Origin: Clostridiales bacterium
Lineage (GTDB): Bacteria; Bacillota; Clostridia; Saccharofermentanales; Saccharofermentanaceae
Reading direction: 5' to 3'
Length of the DNA stretch: 64,000 bases
Assembly (NCBI GenBank): GCA_017617295.1
Contig: JAFZWN010000021.1
Coordinates: 1-64,000 of the forward strand
In this document: piece by piece, positions 35,828 through 45,794 of the stretch
How positions within the stretch are numbered: position 1 is the first letter of the stretch
Layout: every line of letters begins with the position of its first letter
Notes under the pieces: generated by a model
What the model saw: the letters and a program-made list of their open reading frames with translations, nothing else
Databases searched by the model: none
What the model was told of the DNA's origin: nothing
Program-made: the position numbers and the translations under genes

Positions 35828-36445
35828 ATGAAAGTCCTAATCATTAACGGCAGTCCCAGAGTAAACGGCAACACTTCTACGGCTCTTAAAGAGATGGTCA
35901 GGGTGTTCAATGAAGAAGGGATCGAGACCGAGGTCATTCAGATCGGCAACAGGGTTATCCGCGGATGCATTGCCTGCGGCACCTGCCACGGTACTGGCAG
36001 ATGTGTCTTTGACGATGAGGTCAACGAGATCGCAGTAAAGTTCGAAGAGGCCGACGGACTGGTCGTTGCCTCTCCCGTTTATTATGCATCCGCCAACGCG
36101 ACTCTTATTGCTTGTCTGGACAGGCTGTTCTTCAGTTCTTCTTTTGATAAGCGCATGAAAGTCGGCGCCTCTGTAGTCGTAGCCAGGAGGGGCGGCTGCT
36201 CCGCGACTTTCGATGAGTTGAACAAATACTTCACGATAAGCGGTATGCCCGTGGTGTCGAGCCAGTACTGGAACTGTGTACACGGCCTTGACAAAGGTGA
36301 GGCTTCTGAAGATCTGGAGGGTCTTCAGACAATGAGAACGCTGGCCCGGAATATGACCTTTCTTATGAAGAGCATCAAGCTCGGCAGGGAAGAGTTCGGG
36401 CTGCCGCCGGCGGAGGCGTTCACGCCGACGAATTTTATCCGTTGA
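35828..36445 (+). CDS. Flavodoxin family protein, NADPH-dependent FMN reductase type
   Basis: A 205-residue protein with the loop VLIINGSPRVNGNTSTALKEM, the cysteine motif GCIACGTCHGTGRCVFDDE and the flavin loop ASPVYYASANATLIACLDRL. These are the features of the NAD(P)H-dependent oxidoreductases common in anaerobes. It starts 63 bp after the previous gene. An AraC-type gene follows 39 bp later, so the two may be co-expressed. Confidence 0.9.
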   Translation: MKVLIINGSPRVNGNTSTALKEMVRVFNEEGIETEVIQIGNRVIRGCIACGTCHGTGRCVFDDEVNEIAVKFEEADGLVVASPVYYASANATLIACLDRLFFSSSFDKRMKVGASVVVARRGGCSATFDELNKYFTISGMPVVSSQYWNCVHGLDKGEASEDLEGLQTMRTLARNMTFLMKSIKLGREEFGLPPAEAFTPTNFIR

Positions 36446-36484
36446 AGCTGATGCATGAAGATTCCAGGGGAGCAGGTGATATAA

Positions 36485-37366
36485 GTGAATTCGCATTCGT
36501 TTTTTGAAAAACAGGACAGCCTGAACGATCCGATTGAATGTTTTGTGTTTGATGCCGCTTCGGAGGAGTTCCCCGTTAAGCCGCACTGGCATTATTTTGC
36601 CGAGTTTATCTATATGGTAAGAGGAAGCGCGGAGATCGCATCAGACGGGAAGACATATATCCTTAATGAAGGAGAATTTCTGATGGTTCATCCTTCGGCT
36701 CTGCATTCTATCGTTTCGGTGACCGATGAGCTGCCTTTATATGAAGTGATCAAGCTCGATCTGAGCCAGTTCCCGAGTAAATCGGCTTATGCTCCGACTC
36801 CGACGGATATCTTTAAGTATGCCAGAGGAAAGAACATGAAAGTGATGTTCGATACCGAAGCTGCTTCGAAGCTTCACTGCAGGGAGATAATCGAGGATTG
36901 TATCAGAGAGGTGAATGAATACCGTTACGGCTGCGATGTCGTGATCAGGGCCCAGATCTACAGGCTGATCTACGGCATCGTCCGTTCCTGGATATCATCG
37001 GGGCTAAATATCGACGATTGTCCTATAAGCCCGGCGGATTCATTCGGCATAGAGAATATCACCGAGTATATAGATCTTCATCTTCATGAGAATATCAAGG
37101 TCAGGGATGTGGCTGAAGCATGTCATATCAGTTATTCCGGATTCGCGGCTAAGTTCCATGAGTTTTACGGCATGAGCTGTAAGGACTATATCGAGCGGAT
37201 GCGGATCTTCAAAGCTGAGGAATATCTGACGTTTACCGATCATGACCTGAACTATATCAGTGAGAAGACTGGCTTTGCCGACAGCAGCCACCTTATCAGG
37301 AGCTTCAAGAAATACCGCGGCATCACGCCCAAGCAGTTCCGCCTCAAAAGACGTAAAAAGGCCTGA
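36485..37366 (+). CDS. AraC-family regulator
   Basis: A 293-residue protein with a cupin-type sensor (HWHYFAEFIYMVRGSAEIASDGKTYILNEGEFLMVHPSALHS) and two helix-turn-helix motifs (IKVRDVAEACHISYSGFAAKFHEFYG and LNYISEKTGFADSSHLIRSFKKYRG), closing with ITPKQFRLKRR. The start codon is GTG 36485, preceded by AGGTGAT. The protein is of normal length and intact. It probably controls the flavoprotein gene before it or a remote target. Confidence 0.92.
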   Translation: MNSHSFFEKQDSLNDPIECFVFDAASEEFPVKPHWHYFAEFIYMVRGSAEIASDGKTYILNEGEFLMVHPSALHSIVSVTDELPLYEVIKLDLSQFPSKSAYAPTPTDIFKYARGKNMKVMFDTEAASKLHCREIIEDCIREVNEYRYGCDVVIRAQIYRLIYGIVRSWISSGLNIDDCPISPADSFGIENITEYIDLHLHENIKVRDVAEACHISYSGFAAKFHEFYGMSCKDYIERMRIFKAEEYLTFTDHDLNYISEKTGFADSSHLIRSFKKYRGITPKQFRLKRRKKA

Positions 37367-37463
37367 TTGTTAATATGTGATGAATAATCGCTCTTGACGA
37401 ATGCAATCTTGAAGACAGGGGAATATAATCAGGATATGAAATGATTATTTGAGGGGTATGAAT

Positions 37464-38867
37464 ATGGACTTACAGGCATTTGTTAACAAGATCGCTCCCA
37501 TGACCTGCATCATGTCCGTTGAGGAACTGCCCGACGGAAAATACGGCGAGATAAGGATAGTTGCCGGAAATAAGGCATATATCGACTCCATCGAACTGGC
37601 GGATCACGGTCCGCAGATGATGTGTAATAAGTTTATCCCAAACAGTCTTTATCAGAACTATTTTCCCAAAGATCTGAACTTTGAGGATATCTGTTACAGA
37701 GCCGCGGTCAAGAAAGAACCGCTCTTTACCTATGTTCACCCCGACAGATTCGATTTCTGGTTTGCTCTTCAGATGCTGCCGCTTGACTGCGATAACGGGA
37801 ACCTTCGTTACTGCACATATACTCAGGAGATCTCTCAGAGCGCTGACACGTCGAAGATGAGCAATATCTCTCACGATACTGCTTCCGCGGTCATCGAGAC
37901 TTGTATCAAGCTCCGTTCGACGGACGACTTCCAGAAAGCAATGGACGAAGTCATCAAAGGCATAAGGGAACTCTGCGATGCCAGGAGTTGCACCGTCCTC
38001 ATGATGGATACCGTTACGAGGAAGTGCTCCGTACTGAGCTCTGCTGCGGCTTTTGATTCTTCAGTGGTCCCGATCAGATCAAGGACTGAAGGGTTCTATG
38101 AGGTCGCTGAGTCCTGGGAAGGAACGATCGCAGGAAGTAACTGTCTGATCATCAAAAATGAATCCGATATGGAAGTCGTAAAGAACAGAAATCCTGTATG
38201 GCACCGGTCCCTGACTGAAAGCGGCGTCCGTAGTATCGTTCTGTTCCCGCTGAAGTATAAGGGGGATCTTCTCGGATATATCTGGGCTACAAATTTCAAT
38301 ACCGAGAATGCGACGACTATAAAGGAGACACTTGAGCTTACCACATTCTTCCTGGCGGCGGAGATCGCCAACTACAGGATGCTCAACAGGCTCAAGATAT
38401 TGTCCTCTCAGGATCTTTTGACAGGAGTACTTAACCGTAACGAGATGAATAACAGGATCGACCGTATCTGCGAGCGAAGGGATGAGACTCCCATGAACGT
38501 CGGTATCGTTTTCGCTGATCTTAACGGTCTCAAGATGGTCAACGATAAGTACGGCCATTTCGCGGGCGATATGCTGATAAAGAATGCCGCGCTCCTCCTT
38601 CAGAACGTCTTTATGGAGGAGGAAGTTTACAGAGCCGGCGGCGATGAGTTTATGGTCCTTGTTAAGAACACCACCATCGAGATGCTTGAAGAAAAGTGCA
38701 ACAGACTGAAGGAGCAGTCAGGGGCATTTGAGCACGTGAGCTTTGCCGTCGGATACAGTATCGAAGAAGACGGTATCAATATCAGGCGTTCGCTCAAACT
38801 GGCCGATGAGAGGATGTATGAGGATAAGGAGCGCTACTATCAGGAACATCCTGAACTGAAGCGCTGA
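37464..38867 (+). CDS. GAF-GGDEF diguanylate cyclase
   Basis: A 467-residue soluble protein. Residues 1-120 form an N-terminal PAS-like sensor part, residues about 140-300 a GAF domain, and the last 165 residues a GGDEF domain with intact active site (AGGDEF) and the substrate motif DLNGLKMVNDKYGHFAGD. The inhibitory site (RxxD nine residues upstream of GGDEF) is absent, so product inhibition at that site is not expected. The start is ATG 37464, 7 bases after GAGGGG. No EAL phosphodiesterase is near. Confidence 0.93.
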   Translation: MDLQAFVNKIAPMTCIMSVEELPDGKYGEIRIVAGNKAYIDSIELADHGPQMMCNKFIPNSLYQNYFPKDLNFEDICYRAAVKKEPLFTYVHPDRFDFWFALQMLPLDCDNGNLRYCTYTQEISQSADTSKMSNISHDTASAVIETCIKLRSTDDFQKAMDEVIKGIRELCDARSCTVLMMDTVTRKCSVLSSAAAFDSSVVPIRSRTEGFYEVAESWEGTIAGSNCLIIKNESDMEVVKNRNPVWHRSLTESGVRSIVLFPLKYKGDLLGYIWATNFNTENATTIKETLELTTFFLAAEIANYRMLNRLKILSSQDLLTGVLNRNEMNNRIDRICERRDETPMNVGIVFADLNGLKMVNDKYGHFAGDMLIKNAALLLQNVFMEEEVYRAGGDEFMVLVKNTTIEMLEEKCNRLKEQSGAFEHVSFAVGYSIEEDGINIRRSLKLADERMYEDKERYYQEHPELKR

Positions 38868-39051
38868 AATATACAGAGGCAAATAAACCGGTCAAACCTC
38901 TTGCTATGTTATATATGTTTGTGCTATGATCGCTTCCGTGATCATATATCTGATCAGTTAACCCTTCTTAAGACGTATTTTTTCTATGGTAAGAGAGAAC
39001 TTTTCTCTTATCTTTTGTATGCCGGAACTATTAACAAAGGAGGGATCATCA

Positions 39052-40026
39052 ATGGAAAAGATAATAGAAAGAGCAAAAGAACTGTACGGATTAACAGGGA
39101 CTGATCTTAAAAGGATACGTTCTCACGAAGGCGGCCGTAATACTGTCTTTGCAGGCGGCGGATACGTTCTTCGGGTCAGCTGTCTTTCTGACCGGACAAT
39201 GAACGACTACCTGGCGGAAACGGAATTCATCCGTTACCTGGCGGAAAACGGTGCGCCTGTGGCAGATGTGATCTGCTCGATAAGCGGAAATACCGTTGAG
39301 AGGGTGGATTCTGACGGAACTACGTTTTATTTGTGTCTGTTTGAATATGCGAAAGGAATGCTCATTGCCGATAACGGATACAGATACAGGGAGGGAGTAC
39401 CTTTAGAGGAATACTTTTATAACACGGGAAAGGCTCTCGGAGCTATTCACAGACTGTCTAAGAGTTACTGTCCCAGAGCAAAGAGACGGGATCAGTCGGA
39501 ACTGTTTAACGAGCAATATATCGACACTTTGATACCTGACAGCTACAGGGATCTGAAAGACGCCATAGGAAAAAGACTTCAGAGATTTGCTGATCTTCCG
39601 AAAGAAATCGGTGATTACGGACTCGTGCATTTTGATTTCTCTGACGGAAATTATCATGTGGATCTGTCTTCCGGAGATATAACCGTTTTTGACTTTGATA
39701 ACTGCCTGTACTGCTGGTATATGTTCGATCTCGCTCATCTGTGGACACATGGTACGGGATGGTATCAGTTCGAGAGCGATCCGGAAGCAAGAAAAAAAGG
39801 AATGGATCATTATTTTGCGACCGTGCTTGAAGGATACAGAAGCGAGACTGATGTGTCAGAGGAAATGCTCGATAACCTTCAGCTGTTTATCGACATGACC
39901 ATCATCGAATATGTGATCGATGAGTTTCAGTGCAGTATAAGAGAAGGTGAGCTTCCGGATCCCGAAGATATTGAACATGCATATAACGTTCTGATACATG
40001 ATATTCCTTTTGCGGGATTCTTCTGA
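39052..40026 (+). CDS. Aminoglycoside phosphotransferase-family kinase
   Basis: A 324-residue protein-kinase-like enzyme. The catalytic loop is VHFDFSDGNYHVD (HxDxxxxN form) and the metal-binding motif is TVFDFDNC. The YFDLAHLW-type segment after it is also typical of choline/homoserine/fructosamine-type kinases, so the substrate may be a metabolite rather than an antibiotic. The start is ATG 39052, after AAAGGAGGG. The upstream part of the frame is untranslated leader. Confidence 0.85.
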   Translation: MEKIIERAKELYGLTGTDLKRIRSHEGGRNTVFAGGGYVLRVSCLSDRTMNDYLAETEFIRYLAENGAPVADVICSISGNTVERVDSDGTTFYLCLFEYAKGMLIADNGYRYREGVPLEEYFYNTGKALGAIHRLSKSYCPRAKRRDQSELFNEQYIDTLIPDSYRDLKDAIGKRLQRFADLPKEIGDYGLVHFDFSDGNYHVDLSSGDITVFDFDNCLYCWYMFDLAHLWTHGTGWYQFESDPEARKKGMDHYFATVLEGYRSETDVSEEMLDNLQLFIDMTIIEYVIDEFQCSIREGELPDPEDIEHAYNVLIHDIPFAGFF

Positions 40027-40082
40027 TCCGGTTTTGTTTCTGTTATCATAAGTGGACAGTATAAGAAGGAAGGCCGGACTGT

Positions 40083-40943
40083 ATGTCTGAAGATATAGTT
40101 AAAAGAGGACTTGTCCTGGAGGGCGGAGCTATGCGCGGCATGTTCACCGCCGGTGTTATGGATGTCTTCATGGAAAATGACATCAGGTTTGACGGGGCCG
40201 CGGGCATATCAGCAGGCGCCATCTTCGGCTGTAACTATAAGTCGCATCAGATCGGCCGGGTCATAAGATATAACACGAGATTCTCGAGAGATCCCAGGTA
40301 TAGCAGCATCAGGACTCTGATCAGGACAGGGGATCTTTACGGAGCGGAGTTCTGTTACAGAGACATCCCTGATATCCTCGATGTGTTTGACAGGGAGACT
40401 TTTAAAAATGACCCGATGGAGTTTTATGTTGGAGCCACGGATGTGGAGACAGGAAAGATCGAGTTTCACAAGTGTATTGACGGAGAGTCGGAGGATATCC
40501 AATGGATGAGAGCATCTGCATCGATGCCGATAGTCTCCAGACCTGTAAGGATCAACGGAAGGGAATATCTGGACGGCGGGATCACCGATTCGGTCCCGTA
40601 TGAATTCCTTGAGAGCCTGGGGTATAACAGAAATGTTATCGTTCTTACGCAGCCTTTGGGCTTTGTCAAAAAGGACAGGCATACAAAGCTGCTTATGAAA
40701 CTGCTCCTTCATAAATATCCGAATATCGCATCGGCGATGGCTGACCGCCATATAATGTATAACCGTCAGATGGAAGAGATAAGAAGACGCGAACAAGACG
40801 GCAGAAGCCTTGTGATAAGGCCCGCGACTTCGCTCGGGATAGGTCGTACCGAGAAGGACCCTGATGAACTTCAGAGAGTATATCGGGAGGGCAGGAAAGA
40901 AGCGGAAAGAAGGCTTCCCGAAGTCATTGATTTCCTTCTGTGA
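40083..40943 (+). CDS. Patatin-like phospholipase
   Basis: A 286-residue lipid acyl hydrolase. The oxyanion loop GGAMRG (residues 14-19), the nucleophile elbow GISAG with Ser43, and the Asp partner in YLDGGITDSVPYE near residue 160 are all present. This makes it a complete Ser-Asp dyad enzyme, close to the YjjU/RssA group. It is 56 bp downstream of the kinase gene and has no signal peptide, so it acts in the cytoplasm or at the inner face of the membrane. Confidence 0.93.
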   Translation: MSEDIVKRGLVLEGGAMRGMFTAGVMDVFMENDIRFDGAAGISAGAIFGCNYKSHQIGRVIRYNTRFSRDPRYSSIRTLIRTGDLYGAEFCYRDIPDILDVFDRETFKNDPMEFYVGATDVETGKIEFHKCIDGESEDIQWMRASASMPIVSRPVRINGREYLDGGITDSVPYEFLESLGYNRNVIVLTQPLGFVKKDRHTKLLMKLLLHKYPNIASAMADRHIMYNRQMEEIRRREQDGRSLVIRPATSLGIGRTEKDPDELQRVYREGRKEAERRLPEVIDFLL

Positions 40944-41014
40944 CTTTCCCGCGAACGATAAGCTGTGCGAGTGGTAAAATACTATCGTAAAGAGAAGAGA
41001 CGGAGGCACATACC

Positions 41015-41248
41015 ATGGGAATCCTGATAAGCGAGACGACACGTGAAGAACGGGAGCGGATAGTATCGGAATCCATCGGAAATATAAGCGGGTCCTGCGA
41101 CGGGTGTATGGCCGGTCTTGCCGAGATGTATCAGGATTATATCGACGGGAAGAAAGAGATCCGTGAGATCAATATGGAATTCCGCAGAGGCTACGAATCC
41201 GGAACCGATGCACCGCCCAAAGACGGCTGCGGTTATGTAAGGGACTGA
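41015..41248 (+). CDS. Small conserved protein
   Basis: A 77-residue protein with GGAGG before its ATG. The pattern (TTREERERIVSESIGNISGSCDGCMAGLAEMYQDYIDGKKEIREINMEF) is that of a small, well-conserved Clostridia protein of unknown role, often mislabelled as a PurH protein in databases. The CDGC pair could bind a metal. No membrane segment. Confidence 0.82.
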   Translation: MGILISETTREERERIVSESIGNISGSCDGCMAGLAEMYQDYIDGKKEIREINMEFRRGYESGTDAPPKDGCGYVRD

Positions 41249-41270
41249 GAACGTGATATATTTACCGTGA

Positions 41271-43370
41271 TCAATGATTGCTGAAAACGATCACCTTGTC
41301 GTTCTTGCCCAGAGAGACGCTGATATCCTTCTGGTCTCCACTGAATAATGTAACGTTATTGCCAGGTTTTACATAGCCCAGCATCAATGTAATGTTCTGC
41401 TGTTCCTTGGGCAGACCGGGATCGTATGACGCCTCGAAAACGGCTCTTATGAGTTCATCTGAAGTGCATGGTCCGGGTAGCGTATCAAAGAAGTCCTTTG
41501 CCTTTTTGATATAGACTTCCTTGCTCTCGTAACCGTCTGAATCATCCTCGTCATAAGTCAGTATATCCTGGAAGAAATCGAAGATCGCATCCTTCTCGCC
41601 GATCTGGGTTATCATCTTACTGATGTAGCGGTTGCTGATGATGACGTTCTTGACGCTGTAGCTGCTTACGACATCATGGTTCTTCGGATCGTTTATCTCC
41701 GCTATCACATCGATGCTCTCGACATCAAAATCCGGATTGGCTTCCTTTTTGTCGTTGATGATGTCCTGAACATAGATAAGATTGGCGAGCGTATCCGCAT
41801 CGGTCTCACCGCCGGAAGCGAGATCGTCAGAGAGGATCAGTACGCTTACGTCCTCGTCGTTCATCTCCATGAAGTCGTTTATGGATCTGCAGATCAGATC
41901 CTTGTCGAAGATCTCTGCCGCCACGGTACTGCAGACGAACGGATAATCGCGGTAATGATCCATACGTTCGAGGCTCTTCTCGTCATCTATTACGATTATC
42001 TGAAGGAGCTTCTCGTCGGAGTCTTTATAACCCCACTCTGCGAGGAATGCCCTGAATCCGTCCATTATGTCCCTGCATTTGCTGTTATGCCCGAGCATTA
42101 TTATGTTCTTCTTTTCGATACGGTAATCCCTGTTGATATCAGCCTTGAAAGACGGTTCTTCTATATTATCGGCCGCTTCGATATCCTTCTCGTTATATGC
42201 CATATAGAAACAGTGATCGGCACTGCCGTTCCTCTGTACGGTAAGAGGAACGATATGCCTGTTCTTTTTAAGGGATCCTGATATGAACTCAGTCTCATCA
42301 GCGACGGATGATACCGTCGAATAGAAGGTCGCTCCGCGGTTGGAGAGGAGTTCGTTATAGACGGTGTTAAGTTCAGGCATCAGAGAGAACTGTGACATCA
42401 GCTGACCGAGGATACGGTTCACGCGGATCGGAACGATATTACATTTGCCGTCAACCTGCTTGCATCGGATGATCTTCTGTACCAGGTTCCAGGTCCAGTC
42501 GTCAGTAACCTCTACGATTATCCTCTGATTGTCTGCCGATGATCCTGAAGATGTTATATCGGAGACCTGCATCAGAGTCTTTATCGTAAGCGAATTCCCG
42601 TTAAGGTATCTGTCGGCATCAGTATTATCATTCTCGCTTCCAAGGATAACGACCGATGCGGCCATGTCGAGTGATATATCATACAGCTGCTTGGTCGAGA
42701 ACACATCTCCTTCCCGGACGATGACCGTGAGACGGTTCTTAAACTTATGCTTTGCCCGGTATATCCTGCCGGCGATAAAGGACATGGAGCGGGATCTTTC
42801 TGCCGCTTTGTCGTTCTCGCGCTTTACCGTCTCGCAGAGGCATTCGGATATCTCTCTTTTGACATCTTCCTTACCGGAATTGACCAGCACGATCACTTTG
42901 GATATCGTCTCGCTGTACAGAAGATCGTTGACGATCTCAAGGGCTCTGGAGTTCCAGTTTAAGATGACGAAATGTCCCGACAGATAGAGCTTGCGGTTTC
43001 CCTGATTGGAGTTCTCGATAAAGCCCGAGATATAGTTGGTGATATAACCGATCACGGCGCCCGTGAATGATACCATTCCAATTATGACGATGATCAGGCA
43101 GATAACGGCAATAACGGCATTTGACGGACCGATATCTTCGACTACATACGAGACGCATCCCGCATCCAGGATCATGGTGACAGTATAATAAGCCGCCTCG
43201 AGGAATCCCAGCTGCTCAGTCCCGCTTAAGGACATACTGCTTATGATAAAAGCAGACAGAAAAAGAAATGCGATATTAAAGAAGAGTATTGCCAGTAAAA
43301 CGATCTGCCCCGGATTCTTGGCAAGTCTGATACTGAACCATTCCCGAAAACTCTTGAACATATGGATCAC
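41271..43370 (-). CDS. CASTOR/POLLUX-related ion channel
   Basis: A 699-residue protein. The two N-terminal membrane segments (about residues 22-46 and 83-112) flank a pore loop with TVTMILDAGCVSY; the filter reads Asp-Ala-Gly (69-71) as in plant CASTOR/POLLUX and their bacterial relatives, not the Gly-Tyr-Gly of potassium channels. Two large RCK-type regulatory regions follow (about residues 130-300 and 405-620), the first opening with HFVILNWNSRALEIVNDL. It should form a ligand-gated cation channel. Transcribed alone, convergent with the 41015 gene. Confidence 0.85.
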   Translation of the reverse strand: MIHMFKSFREWFSIRLAKNPGQIVLLAILFFNIAFLFLSAFIISSMSLSGTEQLGFLEAAYYTVTMILDAGCVSYVVEDIGPSNAVIAVICLIIVIIGMVSFTGAVIGYITNYISGFIENSNQGNRKLYLSGHFVILNWNSRALEIVNDLLYSETISKVIVLVNSGKEDVKREISECLCETVKRENDKAAERSRSMSFIAGRIYRAKHKFKNRLTVIVREGDVFSTKQLYDISLDMAASVVILGSENDNTDADRYLNGNSLTIKTLMQVSDITSSGSSADNQRIIVEVTDDWTWNLVQKIIRCKQVDGKCNIVPIRVNRILGQLMSQFSLMPELNTVYNELLSNRGATFYSTVSSVADETEFISGSLKKNRHIVPLTVQRNGSADHCFYMAYNEKDIEAADNIEEPSFKADINRDYRIEKKNIIMLGHNSKCRDIMDGFRAFLAEWGYKDSDEKLLQIIVIDDEKSLERMDHYRDYPFVCSTVAAEIFDKDLICRSINDFMEMNDEDVSVLILSDDLASGGETDADTLANLIYVQDIINDKKEANPDFDVESIDVIAEINDPKNHDVVSSYSVKNVIISNRYISKMITQIGEKDAIFDFFQDILTYDEDDSDGYESKEVYIKKAKDFFDTLPGPCTSDELIRAVFEASYDPGLPKEQQNITLMLGYVKPGNNVTLFSGDQKDISVSLGKNDKVIVFSNH

Positions 43371-43418
43371 TCTCCGGATCTGACCTCAGGGATCTTATGA
43401 TGATATGATAACACAATC

Positions 43419-44225
43419 TTATCCGAAAGCTTCTTCTGCCTTTCTTGCCGTCAGGCGTCTCTTCTCCAGAGTCTTCTCGAACAGTTCGTCGGAGATCGCC
43501 GGGAACTTTTCATATATGACTTTGGTACCTTCTTCTGTTATTCCGCCCTTCGTGGCAACACGGTCAACGACTTCTTCAAAAGTCATTCCTTTATCGATCA
43601 TCAGTTCGCCCGTGGCACAGAGAGTATTGAGCACCATCGAGACTATCTGTTCTTCGGGGATCGAAGTGTGCTTTTTGGCCGAATCACATATCACATCAAA
43701 AACGGAAGCGATGAATCCCGGCATGCACGAGACGAGTTCGGATCCCATGCCCATCTCGTCTTCGGGAAGGACAGTGACGTTGCCCATGCATTCGAAGAGT
43801 GTCTTTACGGTCTCCTTATCGGAGTCATTCATGAGATCGTTATGGCATACCAGAGTCTGTGACCTGCCTGTCTCGGCGGTCAGGCTCGGTATAACTTTAC
43901 AGGTCTTGCATCTGAGTATCTTTCCTATGGTGCCGAAAGAAACGCTCCCGTTGAGAGATATTAGGATGGCATCCGGACGGATCTCATCACGGATATCCTC
44001 GAGGACAGTCCTGATATCAACGGGACGGACGCACATGATTATGATATCCGAACGGGATGCCAGATCTGCATTGCTCCCGCATACGGTTGCCATGGAAGAG
44101 AGGTGCCCGATCTTTTCGCGTGTCCTGTTGGCGATCAGGATCCCTCCCGTAACGTTTTCCGATCTTACGAAGCTTTCCAAAAGCATCTTTCCCATGCTGC
44201 CGTATCCTATTATTCCTATGTTCAT
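43419..44225 (-). CDS. Pyrroline-5-carboxylate reductase-like dehydrogenase
   Basis: A 268-residue protein with an N-terminal Rossmann motif (MNIGIIGYGSMGKMLLESF) and the late ProC signature in altered form (TLCATGELMIDKGMTFEEVVDRVATKGGITEEG). The dimer domain is present and the length fits ProC. Some such paralogues (ComER) have other roles, so the proline function is likely but not certain. The start is ATG 44225, with AGGAG 8 bases upstream. The frame upstream to 44315 has no ribosome site. Confidence 0.85.
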   Translation of the reverse strand: MNIGIIGYGSMGKMLLESFVRSENVTGGILIANRTREKIGHLSSMATVCGSNADLASRSDIIIMCVRPVDIRTVLEDIRDEIRPDAILISLNGSVSFGTIGKILRCKTCKVIPSLTAETGRSQTLVCHNDLMNDSDKETVKTLFECMGNVTVLPEDEMGMGSELVSCMPGFIASVFDVICDSAKKHTSIPEEQIVSMVLNTLCATGELMIDKGMTFEEVVDRVATKGGITEEGTKVIYEKFPAISDELFEKTLEKRRLTARKAEEAFG

Positions 44226-44619
44226 CTTGTTAACTCCTGTCCGGACGGATGTGCAACAGAGGTATTGGGCTCCCCCGATAACACTCCGACCAAATGTATG
44301 ACTATTATAAAACAATGTTCATGGCAGCGCAGCGAAAAGTTTTTCAAATCAAGAAAAAACGAACGGGCAAGTTCGGTTTTTTAGGAAAGGTATGAGTATA
44401 ATGACTGCGATAGTTTTGCGAGATATCAGGACGGAGCATGAAATATGTTGACTCTGTAGGTTTGGATATATGACAGTTAAGGATTATCTTTAGTTACAAC
44501 TTTTATATTGTATTAATGGCGAGTTGGTATTAAGATGATATTCTGTTTGTATTTATGGGTGTTGTTTTTTCTATGTTTCCTTATGTCATAGTTCAGAATT
44601 GACTCATATTTTTGGAAAC
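44226..44619. other. Intergenic region with a beheaded gene start at the left edge of an AT-rich insert
   Basis: Contains a terminator-like stem (AAAAAAC-GAAC against GTTC-GGTTTTTT, 44354-44382) and a TATAAT box (44397-44402). These are followed by a ribosome site and an ATG at 44438 that opens a frame of only 11 codons (MKYVDSVGLDI) before TGA at 44471. From about 44460 the base composition turns AT-rich. I read this as the promoter and first codons of a lost gene. No other feature is visible. Confidence 0.5.
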
Positions 44620-45519
44620 TTACCATTCTTGGATGTTAAAACGATATATTCCGTTTTCCTCTGTAAATTTCCGTATGCGTTTTTCTGTTTGATCAAGTTC
44701 TTCGTTTGTTTTTCCATATGCATAAAAAACCCAGTTTTCATTCTTAAGTAAAGGAATGATTATATCCTCATAATACGGCATATCGACACCATTGAAAGAA
44801 TGTCCCATAACTATAACACTTTCAAGACATTCTCTTTGTTTCATGTTTTTGATGAATTTGGATAGTACTAAGTATTGGTTTTTTAGCTTTTTGGATGCAA
44901 CTTTATAACAATTATATATTTTTATAATGGCTGGCTCATACACAAGAGAATACCATTCATCATCATTGTATTCTCTAACTAAAGCCTCATAAATCTCTTC
45001 TTCGTTGTTGTAGGGACACCCAAATACTAGCTCTTCTCCGCATTTCCCGTGAATATGAAGAATTCTATTACCCAAAATATTATATAGTTTTTCAAGTGTT
45101 TCTGTATAGTTAAACGATAAATAGTAATTCTCATTATTGATTTCTGGGAATAGCCGAGTATCTGAAATATTGATTTGCGAAATCCACTCATTGAAACAAT
45201 CAACAACAAACGGTTTAAAAAATTTTAATTCACTTTCTAAAGCTATTTCTATATTATTCCATCCTGGAGTTAACTCATCAGATATGTTTGGATATAAATC
45301 ACTTTTGCTTTCTAGGCAATCATCACAAGTTAGCTTTAATTCTTTCTCTACATCTGACCATATATTAGTATTAGAATTAAGATGAAGATAATTGCATTTT
45401 TCATAATCATTACAGATATTTATGTAGTTGTTTACAAGAAACTCTTTATAATGTTTATAATCAGTTTTCATGTTATGATGCAAATCAAAGCCGTTTCCAA
45501 TGATATAAAAAGAGGACAT
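44620..45519 (-). CDS. AbiH-type abortive phage infection protein
   Basis: A 299-residue protein of the AbiH family (PF14253). The N-terminus FYIIGNGFDLHHNMKTDYKHYKEFL is the family signature; the middle NYYLSFNYTETLEKLY and LHIHGKCGEELVFG, and the late VIVMGHSFNGVDMPYYEDII blocks, are also characteristic. AbiH proteins block phage growth by an unknown mechanism, acting alone. The gene is far more AT-rich than the flanking chromosome and stands with one small hypothetical gene in a 2-kb insert, so recent transfer is likely. Confidence 0.92.
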   Translation of the reverse strand: MSSFYIIGNGFDLHHNMKTDYKHYKEFLVNNYINICNDYEKCNYLHLNSNTNIWSDVEKELKLTCDDCLESKSDLYPNISDELTPGWNNIEIALESELKFFKPFVVDCFNEWISQINISDTRLFPEINNENYYLSFNYTETLEKLYNILGNRILHIHGKCGEELVFGCPYNNEEEIYEALVREYNDDEWYSLVYEPAIIKIYNCYKVASKKLKNQYLVLSKFIKNMKQRECLESVIVMGHSFNGVDMPYYEDIIIPLLKNENWVFYAYGKTNEELDQTEKRIRKFTEENGIYRFNIQEW

Positions 45520-45794
45520 GTCGTTTCTCCTGTTTATTCAACAAGTTAGTGTAATGTACTGTTGTGGTTGTAGCCAAGAAATTCAATCCGATAAATAATT
45601 AGTTGCTATTTTTGAATAAAGTTTCTATATAGCAGAAACGAAAAAAGCAGATTTTCCATCTCGAACTGTAGTATTATACCTTCAATGGATAGACCAAATC
45701 AGAGTTGATAATTCCTGATTATTCGAAATATATAGTTGTAAAGGGATATATAGTATTGTTATAGCTTATATTAGAAAATTTTGATTTCACAGAA

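Noticed and set aside
37464-38867. Inactive GGDEF protein
   Set aside because: The AGGDEF active site and substrate motif are complete; only the inhibitory site is absent.
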